From Alteribacter populi (lineage in GTDB: Bacteria; Bacillota; Bacilli; Bacillales; Salisediminibacteriaceae): 64,000 nt of DNA. The notes under the pieces are model-generated. The model ran no database searches and was not told the origin of the DNA. It was given only the letters and a program-made list of their open reading frames with translations. How positions within the stretch are numbered: the first letter of the stretch is position 1; each line of letters begins with the position of its first letter. This document shows, in pieces, positions 43,727 through 51,849 of this stretch. The stretch spans positions 3,374,559-3,438,558 of the forward strand of contig NZ_KZ293963.1 of NCBI RefSeq assembly GCF_002352765.1, given 5' to 3'. A program made the translations under genes and the position numbers.

Positions 43727-43926
43727 TAATTCTACTCAAAAGAAGATTATTCTACCAAAAGCAGCGATAATTCCGTTTGAAATGAACTTTATTCTACATA
43801 AAAGGGGATTAATTCTACACAAAAAAAGATTAATTCTACATAAAACAGGATTAATTCTACACAAAAGGCGATTTATTCAACATAAAACACCACTAATTCT
43901 ACAAACTAACGATGCCCCACTCGCTC
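43727..43926 (+). repeat. Repeat array B: near-duplicate of array A
   Basis: The unit order repeats that of array A: TTATTCTACCAAAAGCAGCG, a diverged unit with GTTTGAAATGAACT, ATTCTACATAAAAG, then regular units, a TTCAACATAAAACACCA unit, and the same end, CCCACTCGCTC. It has about nine units, two fewer than A. The two are therefore a direct duplication of a whole array. Confidence 0.85.
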
Positions 43927-43991
43927 ATTGTTGGGGAAAATGAAACAATAAGGTACGATGTAGATGACGAAAACATAAAGGAGCAGATCCC

Positions 43992-44687
43992 ATGATACTT
44001 GAAGTCATCGTGCAACACCCTGAAGAGGCTAGAGATGCTGAAAGATATGGTGTTGATCGTTTAGAATTAGTGACATCAATTGGTGAAGGTGGCCTCACAC
44101 CAAGCTATGGCATGATCCAAAGAGTTATAAAGCAAGTGAAGATCCCAGTTCAAGTGATGGTCAGACCTCATAGTCGGTCCTTTGTCTATACAGAAGAAGA
44201 TTTGCAAATTATCAAGGAAGACTTGGGCGTGATGAGGAAAATCGGTGTTCAAGGGATCGTGTTTGGCTGTCTCGATCGCAATGGGAATATTGATGAACAG
44301 ACGCTTCATCAAGTGTTAGAAATTGCAGAAGACATGGATGTGACATTCCACCGTGCTTTTGATGGAGCGAAAGATTTAAAGAGTGCTTATCGAACACTTA
44401 CTAAATATAAACATCAGATAAGTCGCGTGTTAACTTCTGGAGGGCAAGAGGCTGTTAAAGAAACAGCTCCTTTAATAACGTTGATGGACCTGCAAAAGGA
44501 GTTGGATGGGCCGGAAATCTTAGTTGGTAGCGGGCTCAAACAACCGACTTTTAAGGAGGTTGCTCATGCAATAAAAGCGAACGAATACCATTTTGGTTCT
44601 GGTGTGAGAGTGGATGGTTCGTTTGCAAAGCCGATTGATGAAGCGAAGGTGAAGTGGTTTCGTGAAGTGGTAACTAGTGAAGTATAA
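43992..44687 (+). CDS. cutC: CutC family protein
   Basis: A 231-residue TIM-barrel protein. The start MILEVIVQHPEEARDAERYG, the segment VQVMVRPHSRSFVYTEEDL and HRAFDGAKDLKSAY are typical of CutC. It is named for copper homeostasis in E. coli, but the role in Gram-positives is not well settled and no metal site is obvious. It is cytoplasmic. AAAGGAG precedes the ATG. It sits alone between the repeat arrays and a double terminator region. Confidence 0.88.
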   Translation: MILEVIVQHPEEARDAERYGVDRLELVTSIGEGGLTPSYGMIQRVIKQVKIPVQVMVRPHSRSFVYTEEDLQIIKEDLGVMRKIGVQGIVFGCLDRNGNIDEQTLHQVLEIAEDMDVTFHRAFDGAKDLKSAYRTLTKYKHQISRVLTSGGQEAVKETAPLITLMDLQKELDGPEILVGSGLKQPTFKEVAHAIKANEYHFGSGVRVDGSFAKPIDEAKVKWFREVVTSEV

Positions 44688-44801
44688 TCGATCGAGATAC
44701 GTAACACTGAAGTACTTTTAAGAAAAAGCGTTGCCTAAGTATTTTTGGGCAGGGCTTTATATGTTTAGATTCATTTTAGTCTAATAGGTCGTATAGGTTT
44801 T

Positions 44802-44839
44802 TGAGAGAATGAGTTAAAATCTTTCATTCTCTCATTTTT
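44802..44839 (+). terminator. Terminator downstream of cutC
   Basis: TGAGAGAATGA (44802-44812) pairs perfectly with TCATTCTCTCA (44824-44834), followed by TTTTTG. Confidence 0.8.
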
Positions 44840-44879
44840 GGGGTTAAAACTGCTGAGAACAGTCATTGCTCTTACTACT

Positions 44880-44911
44880 CTTCCCTCTCAATGGATCCAT
44901 TGAGAGGGAAG
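44880..44911. promoter_or_regulatory. Perfect 32-bp palindrome
   Basis: The left half CTTCCCTCTCAATGGA (44880-44895) is exactly reverse-complemented by the right half, with no loop and a central GGATCC. No T run follows on either side closely. It may be a hairpin in the leader of the following gene or a protein-binding site. Confidence 0.6.
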
Positions 44912-44994
44912 CGCAATCATATTTTCCCTATAAATTCCTTCCTTTTTCTCCTCACTCTATATGATAAAATTATAGGAAAATCGACAGAAATTGG

Positions 44995-45339
44995 GTGGTC
45001 AAAAGTTATGTTGAGAAACTGGCTTCGATGATCTTTCATCATGCAATGAAATCCCCGGATAAAGAGTACGAAGACATTGTAGAAGGTTACTTTATTGTAG
45101 GAAAAATTGAGCAAGGCAAGCTCTGGGTAGATGAAGCGCTTGGCGAGCGGGAAAGCATTGGCCCCATTACGGTCACAAGAGAAATTTCAAGCCTATGTCA
45201 GGAAGGTTGGAGTATCTACCTTGTACTTGGTGAAGATAAAGGTAAATGGTATATTTTAGAAAGCGGAAATGTGTACCGTATTAATGAAAAGAGGGTGTCT
45301 CTGGAGAAACCCTCTTTTTTAAGAGCTAAGAATTTGTAA
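44995..45339 (+). CDS. Hypothetical protein
   Basis: A 114-residue soluble protein. The frame opens with GTG at 44995, but no good ribosome site is present; an in-frame ATG lies at 45028. The central part, EGYFIVGKIEQGKLWVDEAL then GPITVTREISSLCQEGWSIY, is balanced in charge and looks like a compact alpha/beta domain, with codon use like neighbouring genes. I do not recognise the family. The 32-bp palindrome lies 84 bp upstream, and a repeat element follows immediately. Confidence 0.55.
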   Translation: MVKSYVEKLASMIFHHAMKSPDKEYEDIVEGYFIVGKIEQGKLWVDEALGERESIGPITVTREISSLCQEGWSIYLVLGEDKGKWYILESGNVYRINEKRVSLEKPSFLRAKNL

Positions 45340-45343
45340 GAGG

Positions 45344-45420
45344 GCAGCTACCTTCACGCCGCTCGTCTCAAGGGAAAAGCATCCTTGAGACTTTAAAACA
45401 TGCGAGCTGACGCTGTTTTT
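45344..45420 (+). repeat. Structured repeat X, intact copy
   Basis: Starts GCAGCTACCTTCACGCCGCT and contains GTCTCAAGG and CCTTGAGAC, a perfect 9-bp stem with a short loop, ending GACGCTGTTTTT. A second copy lies at 51509-51687 with about 97 bp of foreign repeat in its loop. Confidence 0.75.
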
Positions 45421-45426
45421 AATAAA

Positions 45427-45446
45427 AGACCGCTATGCGGTTTTTC
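45427..45446 (+). terminator. Terminator after repeat X
   Basis: ACCGC (45429-45433) pairs with GCGGT (45437-45441) around TAT, followed by TTTTC. It is short but well formed. Confidence 0.6.
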
Positions 45447-45483
45447 TTAATAGTTATGAAAGCATAAAAATCTACGTTTCGAT

Positions 45484-45600
45484 GTCTAGCTCCAGGCGCC
45501 ACCGGCTCGTGTCAAATAACCTGCCCGATTAAAAGTAAAAAGCACTTTTTATCGGACAGAACATTTGCATGTCGCCGATTAGCAGGCGCCTTGCGCTTTT
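45484..45600. repeat. Bacillus-type GC-rich structured repeat
   Basis: Begins GTCTAGCTCCAGGCGCC and ends GCAGGCGCCTTGCGCTTTT, with an internal stem (CCGATTAAAAGT with ACTTTTTATCGG). Elements with the ends GTCTAGCTCCAG and CTTGCGCTTTT recur between genes in many Bacillaceae. Single copy in this window. Confidence 0.6.
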
Positions 45601-45607
45601 CTTTAAA

Positions 45608-46588
45608 TTACAACTGAGGATCTTCGTAATAATAATCAACCGGCTGTGGGGCAACTTGAGAACGCTCTAGTGCTGGAGTATCCGGTCTTGCGGCGTGGTA
45701 TACAGCTGCGCCGACGATCTTTGTGACATCTTCAAGCTTGTCGATGTCGATGTTTTCTATCGTATCGTCCGGTGTATGATACCATGGTTCAAGTGGCGTA
45801 TGAATAAATAACGCTGCTGGGATGCCTCGTTCGTAAAACGGTACGTGGTCACTGCGGCCAAGCATGCTAAACGGAGGGATATCATTTTGAGACACGCGCG
45901 CCCCTGCAGATGCAGCGAGGTCAGTAACCGTATTTTGCTCACCATCAACGGTAAACATCGTTAAGTCACCAGCATCGGCACTACCGATCATATCTAGTTG
46001 GAACATCCCAACTGTTCTTTCGACTTCATCTTCTGTCATTGTCGAAGCGTAGTGACGAGAACCAACTAATCCTCTTTCTTCAGCGCCAAAGGCAATAAAG
46101 CGGATTTCGCTATCGACTGGTGCATTGGACATAACACGAGCAAGCTCTAGTAATGCTCCTGTTCCAGAAGCATCATCGTTTGCACCAGGAGATCCAGGAA
46201 CAGAGTCATGGTGGGCACCGACGATGAGCATTTGTCCACTGTCTTGGTTCGCATTGTTTGGTGTTTTTGTCGCAATGACGTTGTAGGACGTGAACCCTAA
46301 TTGATCAAAGGGCTGGATTTCAACGTTGTCATAGCCATAGCTTTCAAACTCTTCTACTAAATAATCAACCGTTTCAAGTTCAGCGTCGGTTCCCGCTACA
46401 CGAGGTCCGATGTTTTCAGATAAATGGTAAACGTGGTCATACACGTTATCGACATCTATTTGTTTAATGATCCGGTTATCGAAGGCTTGCCCCGCTTTAT
46501 CATTCGGTGGTGCGGCAAAAGTGGACATTGGAATCATTGAAAACATCAACGCAAAAACGGCAACGACCATCATATGTTTTTTTATCAT
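45608..46588 (-). CDS. Secreted M28 family aminopeptidase
   Basis: A 326-residue zinc exopeptidase with a signal peptide (cleavage after STFAA). The co-catalytic zinc motifs are GAHHDSVPGSPGANDDASG, then AFGAEERGLVG with the catalytic Glu pair, LDMIG with Asp, and WYHTPDD with the last His. It should release N-terminal amino acids outside the cell. The ATG overlaps the stop of the upstream paralogue by four bases. It lacks the protease-associated domain of that paralogue. Confidence 0.88.
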   Translation of the reverse strand: MIKKHMMVVAVFALMFSMIPMSTFAAPPNDKAGQAFDNRIIKQIDVDNVYDHVYHLSENIGPRVAGTDAELETVDYLVEEFESYGYDNVEIQPFDQLGFTSYNVIATKTPNNANQDSGQMLIVGAHHDSVPGSPGANDDASGTGALLELARVMSNAPVDSEIRFIAFGAEERGLVGSRHYASTMTEDEVERTVGMFQLDMIGSADAGDLTMFTVDGEQNTVTDLAASAGARVSQNDIPPFSMLGRSDHVPFYERGIPAALFIHTPLEPWYHTPDDTIENIDIDKLEDVTKIVGAAVYHAARPDTPALERSQVAPQPVDYYYEDPQL

Positions 46589-48036
46589 TGTCTAGTCCCC
46601 TCTCTTAAGCTTTCATCTTCGTTTAATAGGTAGTCTTTTGTATTCATAGACTTCGCACGGTTTTTATTTCCGTTTTGTCCTGGTATATCCTTACGGGCAA
46701 AATCATAAATCGCAGAACCGATAAGTTCTCCTGCCTCTTGGATGCGGTCCTGGCTAATTTTATCGATTGTATCAAATGGCGTGTGATACCAAGGCTCAAG
46801 TGATGCTGTTTCAGGCTCTCTTCGAATAAAGTTAGCAGCATCAATTCCCGCTTCGTAAAACGCAACGTGGTCAGAAGCTCCGCGCTCAAAGAGTACAAGG
46901 GTATCATTATCTAATCTTTCAGCTGCAGCACTAGCAGATTGCCAAACTTGGTTCGGAGCGCCGTCTACGACATTGACATAGAGACTAGTCGCATTCTCCC
47001 AATTCGTACCGACCATATCTAAGTTAAAGTTGGCAGCACTTCGGTTGATTTCGTCATCAGATAGCTGACTTACATAATATCTCGATCCTACTAAACCGAT
47101 TTCTTCAGCTCCGGCAAAAATGAAGCGGATTTCTTTTTCAGTTGGGTAGGCCTCCATAATTCTTGCAAACTCTAAAACGACTGACGTTCCAGAAGCGTTG
47201 TCGCTTGCACCTGGAGAGTACGGTACGCTGTCATAGTGAGCGGTTACGTAAACAATCTCAGGATCTTCGACTGGCTTTCCTTTAGGCTCTTTAACCGCGA
47301 TCACGTTTTGTGACGTTTGATCTGTCACTGCGCTGATTCGTAGGGAAGCTGTAACGTCGTCTTCAGAAAGAAGCATTTCTCCATCTGCTTGAGTGACTGC
47401 GACTACAGGAATAGACGCTTCGTTTCCACCTAAGCTCGGTGTGGGAGGGACGAGACCTTCAGCATTGTCATAAATAATGACACCTGCAGCCCCCGCTTCT
47501 GTCGCATTGGCAGCCTTTTCCCAGAAACTAAACTCTCCTCGTTCAATAAGGGCAATGTTGCCTTCTACATCAGCCGGGAAATCATCTTCATAACCGAGAC
47601 CGGCATGGACAACTTGCCCACTGACACCCTCTCCGTCGGTTGATGCGGAGCCAGTTCCAATGCGAATCGCGAGTTCATCATCGGAAAGTGACGTTTGCAA
47701 ATGTCCTTCTAGACGATCGGCAATATCAAACTCCTGCGTTGAAACCTCATAGCCATATTGCTCAAGCTCACCTTGAATGTAATCGGCTGATTCTCGTTCC
47801 TCGTCGGTTCCAGCTACACGAGGGCCGATCTCTTCGGCTAAGTGAGAGATGTGGTTCATGGCACGATCAGAGTCGAACCTCTCAGTAATTCGCCGGTCAA
47901 ATGCTGAACCCGATTTACCGGGAGCTTCTGCGTAAGCCGTTGAATCAGAGACAACTCCTGCACCCTGAGGAACAGCAAACAACCCCGAAAAGGCCATCAG
48001 TGCTCCTAAAAAAACAAGCGTGATTTTTTTAGTCAT
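46585..48036 (-). CDS. Secreted M28 aminopeptidase with protease-associated domain
   Basis: A 483-residue secreted enzyme. It has a signal peptide (cleavage near STAYA), an N-terminal pro-region, a protease-associated domain at about residues 125-235 (GNIALIERGEFSFWEKAANA is its hallmark), and an M28 domain with TAHYDSVPYSPGASDNASG, FAGAEEIGLVGS and WYHTPFD. Together with its smaller partner it forms a two-gene peptidase operon. Both are strongly acidic, fitting an alkaline or saline outside. GGAGG precedes the ATG. Confidence 0.88.
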   Translation of the reverse strand: MTKKITLVFLGALMAFSGLFAVPQGAGVVSDSTAYAEAPGKSGSAFDRRITERFDSDRAMNHISHLAEEIGPRVAGTDEERESADYIQGELEQYGYEVSTQEFDIADRLEGHLQTSLSDDELAIRIGTGSASTDGEGVSGQVVHAGLGYEDDFPADVEGNIALIERGEFSFWEKAANATEAGAAGVIIYDNAEGLVPPTPSLGGNEASIPVVAVTQADGEMLLSEDDVTASLRISAVTDQTSQNVIAVKEPKGKPVEDPEIVYVTAHYDSVPYSPGASDNASGTSVVLEFARIMEAYPTEKEIRFIFAGAEEIGLVGSRYYVSQLSDDEINRSAANFNLDMVGTNWENATSLYVNVVDGAPNQVWQSASAAAERLDNDTLVLFERGASDHVAFYEAGIDAANFIRREPETASLEPWYHTPFDTIDKISQDRIQEAGELIGSAIYDFARKDIPGQNGNKNRAKSMNTKDYLLNEDESLREGTRQ

Positions 48037-48328
48037 AAAGTGAAAACCTCCTATTTTAAATGTAAAAGCGCGTGGTTTGTAGGAAACCAGCTATTGAAGT
48101 TGAGAGAAACGTTTAAAATGGGAGCAGATCTCTAAATCGAGCTCTACTCTTGATCTTTAATACCCCCCTCTCGATAAACAAATTTAGTTAAACGAAATAA
48201 TAGCTTACAAGAATATTGTCTAAAAATAGGGTAATCTTGCCAATAGGACAAACTACCTTTTAATCGGAATATTGAGATAATTATAGGTGGGTTTGACTAG
48301 GCCGTAAGGATGAAAAGTTAAAGTGGGG
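48037..48328. other. Leader/spacer upstream of the aminopeptidase operon
   Basis: Holds the minus-strand leader of the peptidase operon. No gene was seen and no hexamer pair stood out. Confidence 0.35.
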
Positions 48329-48463
48329 GGTTCTACCAAACGGTGTTACTTTCCGCTGAATTTGTGGTTCTACTTAAAATGAAGATTATTCTACCAAAAG
48401 CAGCAGCTATTCTACATGAAGTGGGATTGATTCTACACAAAATCTAGATAATTCTACCAAATG
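48329..48463 (+). repeat. Repeat array C of the TTCTACACAAAA family
   Basis: Five or six diverged units; one stretch, GAAGATTATTCTACCAAAAG, is identical to part of array B. Others are ATTCTACATGAAG, TTGATTCTACACAAAA and TAATTCTACCAAAT. Plus orientation, like arrays A and B. Confidence 0.8.
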
Positions 48464-48649
48464 TTGTGCTCGCAGTTTTTAAACGTTAAAGAATCAAACA
48501 TCAATATATGATGTAATAACCTTATTTTTTATGTAATTTATTAATAACTTCTTTCCTGCGAATTGACTTCGTAAAAGTCTTTACATAAGGTTAACGAAAA
48601 ATAGTGAGATAATTCAAAAATCATTTGTGAACATTTGAAGGTTAATTCG

Positions 48650-48663
48650 TGAAAGCGTTTTTA
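48650..48663 (+). promoter_or_regulatory. Candidate cre upstream of the GH85 gene
   Basis: TGAAAGCGTTTTTA matches 13 of 14 cre positions. It lies 124 bp before the ATG and probably near the promoter. It suggests carbon catabolite control. Confidence 0.65.
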
Positions 48664-48773
48664 TATGGTGGATTTTGTGCGAAGGGGGTGGAAAAAGGTA
48701 GATGGTAGTGATCTAGGTGATATGGAGCTCTAGTTTTATTATTCAAATTTGAGAATGAGGGTGGTTATAAGTG

Positions 48774-51437
48774 ATGAGACAAAGGTTATTATTGGTGTCG
48801 TGTTTCGTTTTGTTATTATTGATCGGTGTTTTTCCTAGTATAAGCATGGCTTCTGCTCCAGAGTCTTCATACTGGTATCCAGAAGATTTACTAGAATGGG
48901 ATCCGAATGATGATCCGGATTCAGAATTTAATAGGAGTTCGGTACCACTAGCTGAAAGAGATAGCTTTTTTCCAATTAATGATACACAGCAAACAGATGC
49001 TAAATTAGTGGCGCTATCAGCGTTAAATCAAAATACGAGCGGTGTTCCTTCGCAAGGTGGGAGCGATTTTTTTGCGAATACATTTAGTTTTTGGCAGTAC
49101 GTGGACCTTATGGTATATTGGGCGGGCTCTGCAGGAGAAGGAATTATCACTCCACCTAGTGCAGACGTCACGGACTCAGCGCATCGAAATGGGGTACAAA
49201 TATTGGGGAATGTATTTTTCCCACCTAAGGTCTATGGAGGTCAGGAAGAGTGGGTTGAGCAAATGTTAACACAGCGAGAGGACGGCTCTTTTCCTGCAGC
49301 GGATCAGCTTTTAGAAGTCGCAGAGTATTATGGTTTTGATGGATGGTTTATCAATCAGGAGACAGAAGGTGGCAATGTAGAAACAGCGGAGAAAATGCAG
49401 GACTTTTTAATTTATCTGCAGGATAATAAGCGAGAAGATATGCATATTATGTGGTATGATTCGATGGTTTCCACAGGAGAGATTAGGTGGCAAAACTATT
49501 TAACGGACAATAATAAAATGTTTTTACAAGACGAAGATACGAGAGTCGCAGATAGTATGTTCCTTAACTTTTGGTGGTGGAATGAAAGCCAAGAGAGCTC
49601 CTATGATAAAGCGGTTGAAATTGAGCGAAACCCGTATGATTTGTATGCCGGAATTGATGTGGAGGCAAATGGGACAGACACCTATGTGAATTGGGACAAT
49701 TTGTTTCCTAAAGAGAATAACCCATTTGCATCATTAGGCATTTACCGGCCGGATTGGGCTTTTAAATCATCATCAAATATGGAAGAGTTTTATCAAAAGG
49801 AAGAAGAGTTTTGGATTGGGGAAGCAGGAGATCCAAGACATACTGAAGAAAATGAAAGCTGGAAAGGGATGGCTCATTATTTTACTGAAAAAACAGTGAT
49901 AAATGAGTTGCCTTTTACTACCCACTTTAATACTGGTAGCGGTACCTTTTTTGCAGTAGACGGGGTTGAAAAAACGAGCAAGTCTTGGAATAACCGTAGT
50001 TTACAAGATATATTACCGACATGGAGATGGATTACGGAAAGTGAAGGGGAGCCATTGGATGTCGATTTTGATTGGGACGAAGCTTACTATGGTGGGAGTT
50101 CTTTACAGGTTTCTGGTTCGCTATCGAAAGAAAATGCAACCGATGTGAAGCTTTATAAAACGAAGCTGCCTGTGAAAAAGCATACAGAGATTTCACTTAC
50201 CTATAAAACAACCGAAAAAGATACGAATATGCAAGTCGGTGTGAGTTTTGTAGATTCACCAGAGGAGTTTACGTTTTTTGATGTGAAGAAGAAAAGTCAC
50301 GGAGACTGGAGAACGGATCGGATAAAGCTACACAAATATGAAGGAAAAGAAATCGCTGCCATTTCTCTTTCCTTTGATTCTGAGTCTGAAATCGAAGACT
50401 ATCAAATGAATATTGGTGAGCTATCGGTTTACAATAAACACGATCGTAAGGAAGCTCCAGGAGAACCATCTAATCCTGAAGTAATTGATACGTCATTTGC
50501 AGATGGAATCTATGCAAACGTCCGATTATCGTGGGAGCATGATGAAGATATCCGTCACTATGAAATTTACCGTACATTATCCAATGGTGAGCGAGAGTTT
50601 TTAGGGGCGACACCGAATCAAGCGTATGCGATTTCTGATTTAAGGCGAGAAAATAAAGAAATGAATACGACGCTTGAGATCGTTGCTGTAAATGAGCATC
50701 TTGTGAGAAGTCGTCATCATTTAGAGGTTCCTTTTAACTGGCCGGACTACCCAACGCCAAATGCAGATTTTAGTGTCAGCAAAACTGTGGCACAGCCAGG
50801 AGAGGAGATCGAGTTCTACAATCGGTCTTCAGAAGTAACTGAAGAAGTAGAGTGGCACTTTGAAGGTGGGACACCGTCAACTAGTGAAGTAGAAAATCCC
50901 ATCGTTCGTTTTGAAGAAGAGGGGACTTACTCAGTTACGTTGACAGCAAAAAATACGGAAGGCGAGGATGTATTAGTAAGAGAAGACTATATTACGATCA
51001 CTGAGGATGCCCAAGATATCGTAAATGTCGCTTTAAATAAACAGGCGACTGCTAGCGGACAATGTGCACCAAACGAAGGTCCGATGAATGCGATCGACGG
51101 TAAAGTTACTGATAACAGCAAGTGGTGTGCGATAGGTTCTGACCACTGGTTGGAGGTAGATTTGCTAGATGAATATGAGCTGTCAAGCTTTGTTGTCAAA
51201 CATGCTGAGGCTGGAGGGGAACCAGCTGCGTTTAATACAAGGGAGTTTACTATTGAGACGAGTAGTGACGGTGAACATTGGGAACCGTTAGTGTCCGTTC
51301 ATAACAATACGGAGGCTATTTCTGAGCATACGATCCCGCTTACGACTGCTAGATATATCAGACTATCGGTTCAGCAGCCTACCCAAGGTGGAGATCAAGC
51401 AGTGCGGATTTATCAACTAGAAGCATATGGATATTAA
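48774..51437 (+). CDS. Secreted GH85 endo-beta-N-acetylglucosaminidase with PKD and F5/8C-type domains
   Basis: A roughly 887-residue secreted enzyme (signal peptide ending SMASA). The GH85 barrel (about residues 35-400) carries FDGWFINQETEGGN, with the Asn (N194) and catalytic Glu (E196) of the substrate-assisted mechanism. It cleaves the chitobiose core of N-glycans. A beta-sandwich region and an Fn3-like domain follow, then a PKD domain (VEWHFEGGTPSTSEVENP, about 660-745), and a C-terminal F5/8 type C carbohydrate-binding domain (NVALNKQATASGQ to the end). GAGGGTGG precedes the start; a GTG at 48771 is an alternative. The downstream mannosidases support an N-glycan role. Confidence 0.88.
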   Translation: MRQRLLLVSCFVLLLLIGVFPSISMASAPESSYWYPEDLLEWDPNDDPDSEFNRSSVPLAERDSFFPINDTQQTDAKLVALSALNQNTSGVPSQGGSDFFANTFSFWQYVDLMVYWAGSAGEGIITPPSADVTDSAHRNGVQILGNVFFPPKVYGGQEEWVEQMLTQREDGSFPAADQLLEVAEYYGFDGWFINQETEGGNVETAEKMQDFLIYLQDNKREDMHIMWYDSMVSTGEIRWQNYLTDNNKMFLQDEDTRVADSMFLNFWWWNESQESSYDKAVEIERNPYDLYAGIDVEANGTDTYVNWDNLFPKENNPFASLGIYRPDWAFKSSSNMEEFYQKEEEFWIGEAGDPRHTEENESWKGMAHYFTEKTVINELPFTTHFNTGSGTFFAVDGVEKTSKSWNNRSLQDILPTWRWITESEGEPLDVDFDWDEAYYGGSSLQVSGSLSKENATDVKLYKTKLPVKKHTEISLTYKTTEKDTNMQVGVSFVDSPEEFTFFDVKKKSHGDWRTDRIKLHKYEGKEIAAISLSFDSESEIEDYQMNIGELSVYNKHDRKEAPGEPSNPEVIDTSFADGIYANVRLSWEHDEDIRHYEIYRTLSNGEREFLGATPNQAYAISDLRRENKEMNTTLEIVAVNEHLVRSRHHLEVPFNWPDYPTPNADFSVSKTVAQPGEEIEFYNRSSEVTEEVEWHFEGGTPSTSEVENPIVRFEEEGTYSVTLTAKNTEGEDVLVREDYITITEDAQDIVNVALNKQATASGQCAPNEGPMNAIDGKVTDNSKWCAIGSDHWLEVDLLDEYELSSFVVKHAEAGGEPAAFNTREFTIETSSDGEHWEPLVSVHNNTEAISEHTIPLTTARYIRLSVQQPTQGGDQAVRIYQLEAYGY

Positions 51438-51450
51438 TAATACTAGATAG

Positions 51451-51480
51451 GGAAGGAAGAGAAATCTTCTTTCCTTTTTT
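51451..51480 (+). terminator. Terminator of the GH85 gene
   Basis: GGAAGGAAGA (51451-51460) pairs with TCTTCTTTCC (51465-51474), with one G-T pair and a GAAA tetraloop, followed by six Ts. Confidence 0.85.
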
Positions 51481-51508
51481 ATTGAAGATAAGGAAAGTTT
51501 ATAGAGCG

Positions 51509-51687
51509 GACAGCTACCTTCACGCCGCTCGTCTCAAGGGCTTTTGGTAGAATTCCTTGACTTTTGTGTAGAATAAACTCTCCATTGTGTATAATAATCC
51601 CTCTTTTGTGTAGAATTCACTTACTTTGATGAAGTTGTAAAGCATCCTTGAGACTTTAAAACATACGGCGGAAGCTAACGCTGTTTT
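51509..51687 (+). repeat. Structured repeat X, copy split by an insertion
   Basis: The left part, ending GCTCGTCTCAAGGG at 51540, and the right part, starting AGCATCCTTGAGAC at 51641, match the intact copy at 45344-45420 nearly base for base. The approximately 97-bp insert falls exactly in the loop of the 9-bp stem. Confidence 0.8.
51541..51637 (-). repeat. Repeat array D inserted in the loop of repeat X
   Basis: Four or five units of the same family in reverse orientation: TTTTGTGTAGAATTCA, CTTTTGTGTAGAATAA, ATTGTGTATAATAATC and CTTTTGGTAGAATTCC, with a period near 22-24 bp. The inserted arrangement shows that the array moved or expanded as a unit. Confidence 0.8.
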
Positions 51688-51821
51688 TCTTATGGAGTAA
51701 AAGCTTAATTCCAGGTGCACTCAACACATTAAAATTTTTTAGTTTTAATGCAATTTTTAAAGAACTTAGATAGATGTTATTCAATCTTTGTTAAATATAG
51801 CTATCATTATAGATAAGTAAA

Positions 51822-51835
51822 TGAAAGCGATTTCT
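51822..51835 (+). promoter_or_regulatory. Candidate cre just upstream of the GH1 gene
   Basis: TGAAAGCGATTTCT matches 13 of 14 cre positions. It abuts the ribosome site of the GH1 gene, so CcpA would block early elongation. Confidence 0.65.
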
Positions 51836-51849
51836 TGAGGGGGGAAAGC

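Noticed and set aside
43421..43926. CRISPR-like array
   Set aside because: Period is only 20-21 bp with no constant-length unique spacers, and no cas genes are in the window.
48037..48328. RNA gene or riboswitch in the aminopeptidase leader
   Set aside because: No conserved riboswitch or T-box elements could be recognised by eye.
51520..51720. Minus-strand frame with EFYTK-type peptide repeats
   Set aside because: The peptide periodicity is the shadow of the DNA repeat array; there is no ribosome site and it overlaps repeat X.
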